A stretch of 64,000 nucleotides of DNA from Methanoculleus formosensis (GTDB lineage Archaea > Halobacteriota > Methanomicrobia > Methanomicrobiales > Methanoculleaceae), in assembly GCF_025384765.1 (NCBI RefSeq), contig NZ_VHLL01000003.1, positions 228,675 to 292,674 of the forward strand, given 5' to 3'. Below the pieces are notes generated by a model. The model was not told the DNA's origin, made no database searches, and saw only the letters and a list, made by a program, of their open reading frames with translations. The translations under genes and the position numbers were made by a program. Below, one piece after another: positions 26,299 through 35,329 of the stretch. Within the stretch, counting starts at the first letter, position 1. Every line of letters begins with the position of its first letter.

Positions 26299-27871
26299 AT
26301 GAACCCTACAAACGCTGAAGCACGCAGGAACGCTGAAGCGTACTGTCTTCTTCACCGATAGCCGTGCGAACAAAAACGTCACTGTTTTCGACACCACGCT
26401 GCGCGACGGTGAACAAACACCGGGTATCTCGTTCACGCTCGAAGAGAAGCTCGGTATTGCTGAACAGCTCTCCGGAATAGGGGTCCACGCCATCGAAGCG
26501 GGCTTTCCCGCATCCTCGGATGCCGAACGCGATATAGTCCGGGCCATCACGAATCTCGGGCTCTCCGCACAGGTCTGCGGCCTTGCGCGGTCGCTCCGGG
26601 CCGACGTTGATGCGTGCATCGACTGCGGCGTCGACATGGTCCACGTCTTCATCCCGACCTCCGACGTCCAGCGCGAGTACACCATCAGAAAGACCCGCGA
26701 ACAGGTCCTCGAGACCACCGGCGATATCATCGCGTATGCGCGCGATCACGTCGGCCGGTGCATGTTCTCCGCGATGGACGCGACTAGGACCGACTGGGAC
26801 TACCTGATAGAGGTATACCGTGTTGCGGTGGACGCCGGAGCGACGATCATCAACGTGCCCGACACGGTCGGCGTGATCACCCCGACGGCGATGAAGCGCC
26901 TCATCGAGCGGATCGACCGCGAGGTGAACTGCCCGATCGACGTCCACTGCCACAACGACTTCGGGCTTGCGGTGGCAAACACCATCGCAGCGGTCGAGGG
27001 CGGCGCCTCCCAGGTGCAGGTGACGGTGAACGGCATCGGCGAGCGGGCAGGCAACGCCGACCTCGCGCAGACGGTGATGGTGCTCTCGTCCATCTACGGT
27101 ATCGATACCGGCATCCGGACGCAGAGCCTCGTCGAGACTTCAAGGCTCGTCTCCCGCTACGCGGGGATGAGCGTCCCGGCCATCCAGCCGATCGTCGGCG
27201 AGAACGCCTTCGCCCACGAGAGCGGGATCCACTCCCACGGCGTCATCACCCGGTCGGACACGTTCGAACCCGGAATCATGACGCCGGAGATGGTCGGGCA
27301 CCGGCGCAGGCTGAAACTCGGCAAACACGCCGGGAGGCATGCGGTCAAGCAGATGCTCGCCGAAGTGCACATGGAGCCTGCCGACGAACAGATCGACGAG
27401 ATCGTCCTCCGGGTGAAGGAGATCGCTGGCAGGGGTAAGCGGGTGACGGACGCCGACCTCTATGAGATCGCGGAGAGCGTCATGCAGATCGCACCCGACG
27501 AGAAGACCCTGGAACTCCAGGACGTCGCCATCATGACCGGCAACCATGCCATCCCGACGGCAAGCGTCAGGGCGACCGTCGACGGGGTCGAGCACATCTT
27601 CTCGAGCGTCGGCAACGGCCCGGTGGACGCGGCCGTGCGGGCGATCCTCGGGATCATCCCGGCCCCGGTCCACTTAAAAGAGTTCAGCATCGAGGCGATC
27701 TCGGGGGGCACCGATGCTCTCGGCCACGTCACGATCGCCGTCGAGGACGAGCGAGGCCGGGTCTTCGATGCCAGCGCATCGAGCGACGACATCATCCTCG
27801 CATCGGTCGAGGCGGTGATCAACGCGATCAACCTCGTCTGCCGGACGCACAAACTCGACCGTGAGGAATGA
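26299..27871 (+). CDS. 2-isopropylmalate/citramalate synthase family protein, 5' end disrupted
   Basis: About 500 aa of clear coding sequence: [20 protein letters not shown] from 26381, the [13 protein letters not shown] metal site, [13 protein letters not shown], and a C-terminal LeuA regulatory domain (from about 27430). These enzymes condense acetyl-CoA with a 2-oxoacid. The regulatory domain argues for LeuA or CimA rather than the shorter AksA. The coding frame is open only from 26303 and has no ATG, GTG or TTG before 26636. An ATG at 26299, placed about 28 nt after a TATA box (26268-26277), lies in another frame. A one-base shift near 26338-26345 would join them. An 11-nt repeat with an 18-nt period sits at 26311-26339. 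Confidence 0.8.
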
Positions 27872-28076
27872 AGACCTCACCCCTTTTTCAGATCTACCTC
27901 CGGATAAGCCCGGTTACCCATAGAGGCCTCCCGATTATCCATACATCACCAAAGTCGAATCATCGGTAATGTGGCCTCGCGCGAAGACTGGATGGGCATC
28001 GACATCCTCCTTCGCGGCTTCGCGTGAGTCGGAGAGAGAATTTCAACAAAGCCCTTTTTCAAAAAAAGGTGACGGA

Positions 28077-28448
28077 TCAGATGGGGCCGGGAGGCTGCTG
28101 TTTTCCTTCCAGCGCTCCCCTGATCTGCGCAGACAACTGCTCGAACCTGCCCTGCAGCGCCTTCTCCTGCTTCTCAAGCGACTTGACGCGGAGGTCGAGC
28201 GTCTCGATGCGCTCGTTCAGGGAAGCAAGCACCTGCTCCTTGCTCTTCTGCATCATGACGCTGCCGACGTTCATGAAGACCGCCGCATCCTCGGGGACGT
28301 CGGCCAGGTCCTCGACCGCGCGCCGGGCTTCGCGGACCGTTAGTTCGTACTGTGCTTTCTGCGATACCACGGTCTGGAGCTGCTGCTGCATCTGCTGAAG
28401 CATCGCCAGCTGGTTCTGCACTTTTGGCGGGATGTTTTCCATATTCAT
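28077..28448 (-). CDS. pfdB: prefoldin subunit beta
   Basis: A 123-aa chaperone subunit that, with prefoldin alpha, delivers unfolded proteins to the thermosome. It has two long coiled-coil helices (residues about 5-45 and 75-115), with NIPPKVQNQLAMLQQMQQQL at the start and a short beta hairpin with DEDAAVF-like sequence in the middle (VPEDAAVFMNVGSVM). Length matches archaeal PfdB. It lies 138 nt downstream of pcc1, on the same strand. Confidence 0.95.
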   Translation of the reverse strand: MNMENIPPKVQNQLAMLQQMQQQLQTVVSQKAQYELTVREARRAVEDLADVPEDAAVFMNVGSVMMQKSKEQVLASLNERIETLDLRVKSLEKQEKALQGRFEQLSAQIRGALEGKQQPPGPI

Positions 28449-28586
28449 CTACTCCTGGAATTGACGAAGATCGGTAACAGTATTTCAGGTGGCGGGCAGC
28501 GGCCTTCCCGACCCTCTGCCCTTTCTCTACATGATAGGGACGCAGAACTCATTAAAGGTGAGGGTTCAGAGAAGAGGGGTTCCCCA

Positions 28587-28832
28587 TCATCCTGACGGGA
28601 CGGCAAGTTCCCGCATCTCGACCGCTATGGTTATCAGCCGCAGCCAGGTGTTCAGGGCCGCCCTGAGCGCGGGTATATCGGCGGCATTCACATCGAGGAC
28701 GAGCAGATCGTCGCCCGCGAGTTCGACCCGGACGGACGACCGGCCGCCCACGTCGCCCATCTCCTGGCAGACGGAGAGGTAGAGGGCATGGGCATCGGGG
28801 GTCGCAAACCGGAAGACCGCAGTATGCGTCAC
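28587..28832 (-). CDS. pcc1: KEOPS complex subunit Pcc1
   Basis: An 81-aa dimerisation subunit of KEOPS, which makes the t6A modification at position 37 of tRNAs. It matches archaeal Pcc1 in length and pattern (DLLVLDVNAADIPALRAALNT, then WLRLITIAVEM). The ATG overlaps the Brix gene stop by 4 nt, and pcc1 sits in the usual archaeal cluster with L37Ae, RpoP, Brix and prefoldin. Confidence 0.9.
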   Translation of the reverse strand: MTHTAVFRFATPDAHALYLSVCQEMGDVGGRSSVRVELAGDDLLVLDVNAADIPALRAALNTWLRLITIAVEMRELAVPSG

Positions 28833-29233
28833 GGGGTCACCTTCAGGGTGTAGCGTCTCCGTTGCGTCCCGTCAAAGACGATCCGGTTTCCCGTAAGGGA
28901 CTCCCCGGCAAACGCGACATCGACGTGATCCTTGAGCGCCTCATACACGAAGCGATCCGAGACAAAGAGTCCGCGGGCGATCGCACCGGCTCGCTCCTCG
29001 ACGGCAAACGACCGGACCCGGATCTCTGCCGCCGGCTCCCCGCCGTCATACATCTGAATCAGAAAAAAAGGGCCGGATTTCGAGACGATCAGAACCGGCC
29101 CCTCGAAGGAGAAGAGGTCGCCCATGCCCGCTTTGCCGCGGGTGAGGTATTCGGCGCCGATCGAGAACGCCAGATCCCGCGCAAGGGTGCGCACCTCAGG
29201 AGCCGGTTTACGCGACGTCGTGACGACCGTCAT
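28829..29233 (-). CDS. Brix-domain ribosome biogenesis protein (Imp4-like)
   Basis: A 134-aa archaeal Brix protein, a minimal homologue of eukaryotic Imp4/Rpf-type factors that help rRNA maturation. Recognisable parts are [19 protein letters not shown] at the start and a central [23 protein letters not shown] strand region. The ATG overlaps the rpoP stop (ATGA). It is part of the L37Ae-RpoP-Brix-Pcc1 operon. Confidence 0.88.
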   Translation of the reverse strand: MTVVTTSRKPAPEVRTLARDLAFSIGAEYLTRGKAGMGDLFSFEGPVLIVSKSGPFFLIQMYDGGEPAAEIRVRSFAVEERAGAIARGLFVSDRFVYEALKDHVDVAFAGESLTGNRIVFDGTQRRRYTLKVTP

Positions 29234-29361
29234 CGAGCCTTCAGATCTTTTATTCCAGCTCCGCGTTCCTTGAAGAGGATGCGGTGCCCACAGTAGGGGC
29301 AGCGTATATTGACGTCGATCTCCACTTTTTGTTTACAGCGAGCGCACTTATAGGCAGCCAC
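29230..29361 (-). CDS. rpoP: RNA polymerase subunit P
   Basis: A 43-aa zinc-ribbon subunit of archaeal RNA polymerase, homologue of eukaryotic Rpb12. The cysteines are Cys6 and Cys9 (YKCARCK) and Cys21 and Cys24 (RCPYCG), followed by [18 protein letters not shown]. The start is GTG at 29361. GGAGGG lies about 14 nt upstream, inside the end of the L37Ae gene. The gene is between L37Ae and the Brix gene, the conserved archaeal order. Confidence 0.93.
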   Translation of the reverse strand: MAAYKCARCKQKVEIDVNIRCPYCGHRILFKERGAGIKDLKAR

Positions 29362-29367
29362 GACCGA

Positions 29368-29658
29368 TTAACCCTCCCTCTGCAGAGACCGCTCGATGCT
29401 CCGCGCGGCGACGCGCATCGCCGGGGTCTCCGGGACGTAACTGCCACCGGCGAACTTGAATCCGCATTTGCGGCACGCCCAGATACCCGTTCCCTCACGC
29501 TTGACCGCTGCCTGGTCGCAGCGGGGGCACGCATGGGTCGCGCGGGAGACCGTCTCGATCTGGTTGACTCTCTTCCGGATAAACCGGCCATACCTGGGGC
29601 CGAAACGCCCGGAACTTCCTACGACCTTGCCCTTTGCACTCTGTTTGCGACTTGCCAT
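29368..29658 (-). CDS. rpl37ae: ribosomal protein L37Ae
   Basis: A 96-aa large-subunit ribosomal protein with the zinc ribbon CPRC...CRKC and the N-terminus SGRFGPRYGRFIRKRV. It probably starts an operon with rpoP, the Brix gene and pcc1. A TATA box lies about 45 nt upstream (29700-29712), and GAGGT precedes the ATG. Confidence 0.95.
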   Translation of the reverse strand: MASRKQSAKGKVVGSSGRFGPRYGRFIRKRVNQIETVSRATHACPRCDQAAVKREGTGIWACRKCGFKFAGGSYVPETPAMRVAARSIERSLQREG

Positions 29659-29699
29659 TTCGCGTACCTCTTGTATGTCCTCTAATTTTTGTGCTGTCG

Positions 29700-29712
29700 A
29701 TTAATATAGTTA
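29700..29712 (-). promoter_or_regulatory. promoter of the L37Ae operon
   Basis: The minus strand reads TTAACTATATTAA, a strong TATA-like box at the right distance for a ~20-nt leader with a Shine-Dalgarno. It separates this operon from the SBDS gene that ends at 29714. Confidence 0.5.
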
Positions 29713-29713
29713 A

Positions 29714-30430
29714 TCACGACACCCGTTCGACGATCCGGGTCTCCGCATTCCCCCGGGAAACCTTGTTCACCAGGTCGTAGAACTCTTCCTGGACGCCCGC
29801 CGGGATTCTAACGACTGCAATCCAGGATCCGTCCTTCTGCCACTCATCCCGCTCGAGCGTTCCCGCGGTCGTGATCTCGTATGCCCTCGCGGCATAATCC
29901 GCCGGGACCTTCACGGCGACCCGGATCTCCTCGAACCGGATGGGGAGGAGCGGGCGGAGCGCCTTGACCACTTCTTTGACCTGCTCCTCGACGGACTTGA
30001 AGGGGTCGATGTTCACCCTCGCCTCTTCCATCGCAAGCTCGATGCGCTGCGGCGGGTGAGGGAACCCGGTCTGTGGGTTGACGGCGTTCCTCGCGATGAA
30101 CGTGACGACCCTATTGCGCTTCTCCGCGGTGAGGTGGCGGCGCTGTTCCGACGTGAGATGGATCTCGCCTTTCCGGATGATCCGGAGTGCCGCCTCCTCG
30201 AACTCGGTCGTCTTGAAGACCTTCACGAGGCTCTCTTCGGAGGCCCGTTCGGCATGGGCGGCGTTCGAGAAGATGGAGTCGGCGGCGACGACATCCTCCA
30301 GATCAATCTCCTCGCCCTGCCGGATGCGCATGGCCTGGTTGGGGTCGACGAGGACCTCGAACCGTTCTCCGTGGCTCTCAAGCCGCGCCACTACTGCCTG
30401 GTCGAGAGGAATCATACGGATGACGCTCAC
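29714..30430 (-). CDS. ribosome maturation protein SBDS/Sdo1
   Basis: A 238-aa archaeal homologue of SBDS, which helps release the anti-association factor aIF6 from the large subunit. The N-terminal FYSH domain (about 5-90), central three-helix domain (VTFIARNAVNPQTGFPHPPQ) and C-terminal ferredoxin-like domain are all present. The start may be at 30430 or at the internal MIPLDQ (30415). The first ATG overlaps the stop of psmA by 4 nt, which supports it. Confidence 0.95.
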   Translation of the reverse strand: MSVIRMIPLDQAVVARLESHGERFEVLVDPNQAMRIRQGEEIDLEDVVAADSIFSNAAHAERASEESLVKVFKTTEFEEAALRIIRKGEIHLTSEQRRHLTAEKRNRVVTFIARNAVNPQTGFPHPPQRIELAMEEARVNIDPFKSVEEQVKEVVKALRPLLPIRFEEIRVAVKVPADYAARAYEITTAGTLERDEWQKDGSWIAVVRIPAGVQEEFYDLVNKVSRGNAETRIVERVS

Positions 30431-31149
30431 TCTTCGAACTGGTCGACGTAGGTCTTTACCTCGTCCCTCTCCAGCTTTCGGAACTCCCGGGTCTCGATTG
30501 AGACGAGGCCGATCTCGATCGCACCCACGTCGAGTTTGCCCTCCGTCGCGGCGTGCAGGGCCTTGATCCCGAGCCCGATGGCGCCGGCGAAGTCCGCATC
30601 CTCCTGGTACTCGTCCTCGAAGACCTTCATGACGGCAGGCCGGCCGGTCCCGATGCCGGTCGCCTTGTACTCGAGCAGCGTGCCGCTCGGATCCGTCTCG
30701 AAGAGCCGGGCCTCCCCGTCGCTGACTCCTGCGATCAGGAGAGCGGTCCCGTAGGGGCGGGCACCGCCGAACTGGGTGTAGGTCTGCATATGGTCGCAGA
30801 GTTTCTTCGCGAGGATCTCGACGTTGATCGGCTCGTTGTAGGAGACCCGGTTGATCTGGGACTCGACCCGCGCCCGGTCCACGAGGGACCGCGCATCGCC
30901 GACGAGGCCGGAGGACGCAACGCCGAGATGCGTGTCGATCTTGAAGATCTTCTCGATGGAGACCGGTTCAAGGAGACGGGACGTCACCCTCTTATCGACG
31001 ATCAGCACGACACCTTCGCTGCACTTGATTCCAACGGCTGTCGTGCCTCGTTTCACCGCTTCTCTGGCGTACTCGACCTGGTAAAGCCTTCCGTCCGGGC
31101 TGAATACTGTGATTGCCCGGTCATATCCCATCTGATATTGTGGTTGCAT
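30427..31149 (-). CDS. psmA: proteasome alpha subunit
   Basis: A 240-aa outer-ring subunit of the 20S proteasome. The YDRAITVFSPDGRLYQVEYA N-terminus is diagnostic of alpha subunits and provides the gate. The core has the usual GIKCSEGVVLIVDKR and GLVGDARSLV motifs. It is non-catalytic. The gene lies between rnp2 and SBDS, the conserved archaeal RNA-processing/proteasome superoperon order, with 1- and 4-nt overlaps. Confidence 0.96.
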   Translation of the reverse strand: MQPQYQMGYDRAITVFSPDGRLYQVEYAREAVKRGTTAVGIKCSEGVVLIVDKRVTSRLLEPVSIEKIFKIDTHLGVASSGLVGDARSLVDRARVESQINRVSYNEPINVEILAKKLCDHMQTYTQFGGARPYGTALLIAGVSDGEARLFETDPSGTLLEYKATGIGTGRPAVMKVFEDEYQEDADFAGAIGLGIKALHAATEGKLDVGAIEIGLVSIETREFRKLERDEVKTYVDQFEE

Positions 31150-31631
31150 TATCGTTCCTCCAAATCGGCTTCGGTGAAAAACAATGACTTCTGATGCTTA
31201 ATACCTTTTTCAACCAAATCAACCTTTTGACGCGGGTAGCGATAGACCGCGAAATAAGTTTCCCCGATCTTCACTTCCCCGTCCCCCGAGAGCTGCCGAA
31301 CCGGCTTCATCCGGCGCCGCAGTGCGTGGATCGTACCCGAGGTGGCGACTGTCCGGAGCGCGATCCGTTCATCGGCGACCGCGGTGACCGTTGCCAGCGC
31401 GACGGCGATATCCTTCTCGGTCCCCCGCCGACACCGGACGACGACGTAGCCCCCCTCGCAGAAGACCACCGCGGGCTGGGCAAGACCGGCGGCCGCATCG
31501 CCAAGAAGCGAGGTCACGGCCTCGATGACCGAGAGATACACCTGTTTCTGGTCCAGCTCCACCCCGGAGGGGAGGATCCGCGCCAGGACGTAGCGCCGCT
31601 TCGTCCGCATCGCCGGCGGTCTCGGCCTCAT
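31149..31631 (-). CDS. rnp2: RNase P protein component 2 (Pop5)
   Basis: A 160-aa RNase P protein that helps 5' maturation of tRNAs together with p30. The RRYVLARILPSGVELDQKQV start and central VVFCEGGYVVVRCRRGTEKD strand region fit archaeal Pop5, with a charged C-terminal helix. The start could be residue 1 or the internal Met8, though the first overlaps the rnp3 stop by 4 nt. The gene is coupled to rnp3 and psmA. Confidence 0.9.
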   Translation of the reverse strand: MRPRPPAMRTKRRYVLARILPSGVELDQKQVYLSVIEAVTSLLGDAAAGLAQPAVVFCEGGYVVVRCRRGTEKDIAVALATVTAVADERIALRTVATSGTIHALRRRMKPVRQLSGDGEVKIGETYFAVYRYPRQKVDLVEKGIKHQKSLFFTEADLEER

Positions 31632-32272
31632 TCGACCACCTTCACGGGCCGGTGCGGTTCGAGGATCCGGCCAACAGATGAGAGCGCTTCGGTCACTTCC
31701 GCACCCGTCATGCCGAAGAGTGCGCAGAGGCCGCGGGTCTCGCGAACCGATCGCTGCCCGAGTATCGAGCGGGCATCCGACGAGATCGTCAGGGGAAAGC
31801 CGTATCGCCGCTGCAGCGAGAGGATGTCCGCATATCGCTGCAGCGCTCTCTGACGCTTCGTCCCGCGGAGGTGGATGATGGGAGCCATCGATATGTTCAC
31901 CGCCACATCCCGCTCTGCCGCCGTCCGTGCGGCGACGTGGTCGAAGGCGTTCCTCCGGGTGGCATGAATGCTCCTGACGACGTTCACCTCTTTGATCGAG
32001 ACGATCGCACGGTTAAAGGCGATCTCCCCGGCGTCGACGTAGACGAGATCGGCCCGTCGGACGGCGGGATCGCGCACCCTCTTCAGGACCTCTTTTACGG
32101 ACGCGGCGCTGATCACGGCCCCCTGGAGGACCTCGATGCCGGGAGGTCGATGCGCGGCGCCTCCGATAACGACGGCGCTATCGAACCCGAGTTCTGCCGC
32201 TTCGAGCGCCATTCGCGCAACCGTCGAGTCGCCGGCAGGATAGGGATGCAAACCGGCATCTGTGATCTTCAT
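31628..32272 (-). CDS. rnp3: RNase P protein component 3 (p30)
   Basis: A 214-aa TIM-barrel protein of the RNase P p30 family. Typical parts are DAGLHPYPAGDST, DLVYVDAGEIAFNRAIVS and ISSDARSILGQRSVRET. It is the partner of Pop5 encoded downstream. L15e precedes it by 30 nt. Confidence 0.93.
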   Translation of the reverse strand: MKITDAGLHPYPAGDSTVARMALEAAELGFDSAVVIGGAAHRPPGIEVLQGAVISAASVKEVLKRVRDPAVRRADLVYVDAGEIAFNRAIVSIKEVNVVRSIHATRRNAFDHVAARTAAERDVAVNISMAPIIHLRGTKRQRALQRYADILSLQRRYGFPLTISSDARSILGQRSVRETRGLCALFGMTGAEVTEALSSVGRILEPHRPVKVVE

Positions 32273-32302
32273 CGTGGGTAGGCCGTATAAAAAAAGAAGT
32301 AT

Positions 32303-32893
32303 TTATTTGCCGCGGTTCGCATGGGAACGGATGCTCGGGCGCGTCTTCTCGGTTCCCCGCCCGCGCGTCTGCATCCCGCGACCCTTCAGGCCTGCGGAGG
32401 TCTTGCCGCGCTCCGCCCGGCCCCGGTGGACCGGGTTTGCGATCCACGCGAGGTTGCGGTCGCTCTTGATCGACGGGTGGTGCCCGTCGACCATGATGAC
32501 CTCGAACCACTTGGAGCGTCCGTCCTCACCGACCCAGTAGGAATTCAGGGCCTCCATGTTCGGGAACTTGCGGGATGCGCGCTCTTCGGCCATGCGCTGC
32601 AGGCTCTTTGCCGGGGTCAACCGGCGCATGCCCATGCGTGCCGTCCTGCGCCCGCGGATGTACCGCGGCTTCCTCCGGCCGCCGCGGCGGACCTTGACCC
32701 GCACGACGACGATCCCCTGCTTGGCCTTGTATCCGAGCGACCGGGCCCGGTCGATCCGGGTCGGGTGCTCAACGCGCACGATACTCCCCTCGCGCCGCCA
32801 GACCTGGAGGCGCTCCCAGAGGAGACCTTTCACTTCCGACCTGTCAGGCCGCTTCCATGCCTCGCGTACGTAGGCATACATCGACTTTGCCAT
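32303..32893 (-). CDS. rpl15e: ribosomal protein L15e
   Basis: A 196-aa large-subunit ribosomal protein, very basic, starting [20 protein letters not shown] and ending in a Arg/Gly/Lys-rich tail. GAGGTGAT precedes the ATG, and CCTTTATC (about 32980-32988) is a possible TATA box. It is the first gene of the operon rpl15e-rnp3-rnp2-psmA-SBDS. Confidence 0.96.
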   Translation of the reverse strand: MAKSMYAYVREAWKRPDRSEVKGLLWERLQVWRREGSIVRVEHPTRIDRARSLGYKAKQGIVVVRVKVRRGGRRKPRYIRGRRTARMGMRRLTPAKSLQRMAEERASRKFPNMEALNSYWVGEDGRSKWFEVIMVDGHHPSIKSDRNLAWIANPVHRGRAERGKTSAGLKGRGMQTRGRGTEKTRPSIRSHANRGK

Positions 32894-33034
32894 CTTTCAA
32901 ATCACCTCAGGTTCAGCGTTTCCGCCACATTCCTTTCCGGGACGTATCCCGTGGTTCCTAACAGGTTGACGGGAGCGTAGATAAAGGATTCCCCCGGGGT
33001 CCCGCGCCCACCGGGGCTCCGGTATACTGTGGCA

Positions 33035-33170
33035 TCACGCGAAGAGCGCGAAGCCGCGAAGGGGAGGCGCTCTCGGATAACCGATCTTCGCGATCTTCGC
33101 GGCTTCGCGTGAGCAAACAGGTGCAGATAACGATACAGCCTCACGCGAAGAGCGCGAAGCCGCGAAGGAT
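33035..33170 (+). repeat. dispersed repeat family C, copy 2 (inverted relative to copy 1)
   Basis: This matches the reverse complement of 24832-24958 over its length, including the unique middle AGGTGCAGATAACGATACAG. The flanks consist of CGCGAAGAGCGCGAAGCCGC units. The two copies lie about 8 kb apart and bracket the tRNA/LeuA/translation cluster. Confidence 0.75.
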
Positions 33171-33183
33171 AACGTTCCCGCAG

Positions 33184-33262
33184 GGTGCGACGTTCCGTAG
33201 GAACGGAACTTGAGAAGACCGAAGGTTCGCAGAACCGGAGTTTGAGAAGCCTGATAGCTTCT
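33184..33262 (+). repeat. imperfect tandem repeat with hairpin
   Basis: Two ~33-nt units, each ending TTGAGAAG (33184-33217 and 33218-33249), contain short palindromes GTTCCGTAGGAAC and GGTTCGCAGAACC. They are followed by the hairpin GAGAAGC-CTGATA-GCTTCTC (33243-33262). This is next to repeat C2. Its function is unknown. Confidence 0.55.
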
Positions 33263-33378
33263 CAAGGAAGTCCCCAACACCCAACCGTTCTTCGCGGCTT
33301 CGCGTGAGGCAAAACATCGGGATAAGATGCCGGATCCTTCACACGAAGGGCATGTGGGAAGATCGATCCCGTAGCGCA

Positions 33379-33873
33379 CTACACGCCCTTGCGCTTCTCC
33401 ACGACGCGGATGGCATCCATCCGGGTGACCGGATACTGTCCGTTCTCGTCCTTCTCGGCCGATTTGACCATATCCCAGACGGTGAGAAGGGCGGCGGAGA
33501 CGCCGGTGAGCGCTTCCATCTCGACGCCGGTCCTCCCGTAGGACTTGACGCGGGCGGTCGCCTCGATGTAGCCGTCGCCCTCCTCGAAGTCGATCGTGAT
33601 GCCCGCGAGCGGTATGGGGTGGCACATGGGGATGAGGCGCGGCGTATCCTTCACCGCGAGGGTCGCCGCCACCCGTGCGGTCGCGAGCACGTTGCCTTTG
33701 ACCGTGGTTCCTTCCCGGATGGCGCGGAGCGTCTCGCTCCGAAGGTAGATCCTGCCGCTCGCAACCGCTTCCCGGACGACCTCGGTCTTTCCCGAGATGT
33801 CCACCATCTGTGCGCGGTCGTTCTCGATGTGGGTGAAGACCGGGGCCTTGCCGTGTTCGCCGGACTCGCTCAT
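33379..33873 (-). CDS. moaC: cyclic pyranopterin monophosphate synthase
   Basis: A 164-aa enzyme of molybdopterin (tungstopterin) cofactor synthesis, needed in methanogens for formylmethanofuran and formate dehydrogenases. The motifs are IPMCHPIPLAGI (substrate binding), GVEMEALTGVSAALLTVWDM and a Lys-rich catalytic loop VKSAEKD. The ATG at 33873 is chosen because the family N-terminus begins there. Upstream in-frame sequence is not protein-like. Confidence 0.95.
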   Translation of the reverse strand: MSESGEHGKAPVFTHIENDRAQMVDISGKTEVVREAVASGRIYLRSETLRAIREGTTVKGNVLATARVAATLAVKDTPRLIPMCHPIPLAGITIDFEEGDGYIEATARVKSYGRTGVEMEALTGVSAALLTVWDMVKSAEKDENGQYPVTRMDAIRVVEKRKGV

Positions 33874-33925
33874 GTGTATCAGGAGAACTTCTCTCTGGGA
33901 ATAAAAGAAGGCGACGTATGGCGGG

Positions 33926-35329
33926 TCAGTCCGGCGCGGGGTGGCAAAAGAGGATCTCCGGGATGCGCTCAGGCATATCGGTCGCGAGCATGCCGTTTCC
34001 CCGCTCCTCCGCGGCGAGCATGCCGGCCCTGCCGCTGACGTACGCGGCGAGGGAGGCAGCCTCAAACGCGGGGAGATGGCAGAAGAGCGCGCCGGCGATG
34101 CCGGCCAGGAGGTCGCCCGTCCCCCCGACGGTCATGGCGGGGGTGCCGGTCCGGTTGAACCTGACCCTTGAGCCGTCCGATACGACGTCGACCGGGCCCT
34201 TGAGGAGGATGGTCCCGGTAGTCGCCGCGGCCTTCACGGACCGGCCGCGGAGAGTGAGATCCACCGGGGGCTCCGCACCGGTCATCCGCGCGAACTCGCC
34301 TGCATGCGGGGTATAGATCGTCTCCTTCGCCGCCGGAAGGGGCAGGGCGAGCGCATCGGCATCGAAGACCGCCTTCTGTGCCGCCTCCGCGACGGCGAGG
34401 ACGACGTCGTGGCTCTCCTTCCCGAGGCCCATCCCGCAGACGACAGTGTCCGCACGGTCGACGAGCCGGAGTATTGTCTCCAGGTGGTCGACGGTGATCG
34501 CCTTTCCTTCCAGGCGCTCGTAGATCAGGTCGGGCATGGGGATGTACGCAGGCGAAGCCACCCGCACGATGTCGGCCCCGGCGCGGAGCGCTCCCATCGC
34601 CGCGATGTAGGGCGCCCCCTGGTAGGGCCCGCCCCCGACGACGAGCACCTCGCCGCCGGCGCCCTTATGAGCCCCCTCAGCCCGCGACGGGATGAGCGTG
34701 AGGTCTCCCGGGCCGGTGAATATCTCAGCCTCGAGCGGGATGCCGATATCCGCGACGGCCGCGCCCTCCACCTTCGGCCGGTGGAAGGATACGATCCGGC
34801 TCGCGCGGATCCCGGGGGTGGGGATGTCGACGGCGACGACCGGCGCGCCGCTCGCGTTTGCACGGGCGACGAGGGTTACAAACGGCTCCCGCACCGCGCC
34901 CGCCGCCCCGGTGCCGAGCATCGCGTCGATGATGACGTCTGCCTCTTCAAAGAGGCGGGAGAGCGCCTCGACGTCTGCGGCGCACCGGACGGGGTGGAGG
35001 GCGACTGAGCAGTGTCGGAGAAGGGCAAGCTGTGCGGCGGCCGAGGGGGTCGTCGTGCCGCAGTCGGGGTAGACAACGTCGACCGCATCGAGGTGCTGGA
35101 GGTAGCGGGCCACCACCATCCCGTCGCCGCCGTTGTTTCCCCTCCCGCAGAGGACGAGGACCCGGGAAGGACCTCGGGCGAGGACGGTGTCTGCGACCGC
35201 CCGCCCGGCGCTCTCCATCATCAGAAGCGACGGGTAACCGAGCGCCACGGCGTTCCCCTCGATCGCTCTCATCCGGCCGGCGTCGATAACGCCGGTCTCC
35301 AGAAACTCCCGCATATCCTCTGTCGTCAT
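33926..35329 (-). CDS. nnr: bifunctional NAD(P)H-hydrate epimerase/dehydratase
   Basis: A 467-aa repair enzyme that restores damaged NAD(P)H hydrates. The N-terminal half (about 1-210) is the epimerase with VLCGRGNNGGDG. The C-terminal half is the ADP-dependent dehydratase with HKGAGGEVLVVGGG, a YTPHAGEFARMTG motif and the GGTGDLLAGI anion-binding site. It lies 52 nt upstream of moaC on the same strand, so the two are probably one unit. Confidence 0.95.
   Translation of the reverse strand: MTTEDMREFLETGVIDAGRMRAIEGNAVALGYPSLLMMESAGRAVADTVLARGPSRVLVLCGRGNNGGDGMVVARYLQHLDAVDVVYPDCGTTTPSAAAQLALLRHCSVALHPVRCAADVEALSRLFEEADVIIDAMLGTGAAGAVREPFVTLVARANASGAPVVAVDIPTPGIRASRIVSFHRPKVEGAAVADIGIPLEAEIFTGPGDLTLIPSRAEGAHKGAGGEVLVVGGGPYQGAPYIAAMGALRAGADIVRVASPAYIPMPDLIYERLEGKAITVDHLETILRLVDRADTVVCGMGLGKESHDVVLAVAEAAQKAVFDADALALPLPAAKETIYTPHAGEFARMTGAEPPVDLTLRGRSVKAAATTGTILLKGPVDVVSDGSRVRFNRTGTPAMTVGGTGDLLAGIAGALFCHLPAFEAASLAAYVSGRAGMLAAEERGNGMLATDMPERIPEILFCHPAPD

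Larger units (their letters stand above)
32894..33378. other. gene-free region with repeat C2 and tandem repeat
   Basis: 485 nt between the divergent-side L15e promoter and the end of moaC. It holds the L15e leader, repeat C2 (33035-33170), an imperfect tandem repeat (33184-33262) and another CGCGAAG fragment near 33290-33308. Confidence 0.6.

Noticed and set aside
24832..33170. Possible CRISPR array from CGCGAAG repeats
   Set aside because: Units are not evenly spaced, spacers are absent and no cas gene is nearby.
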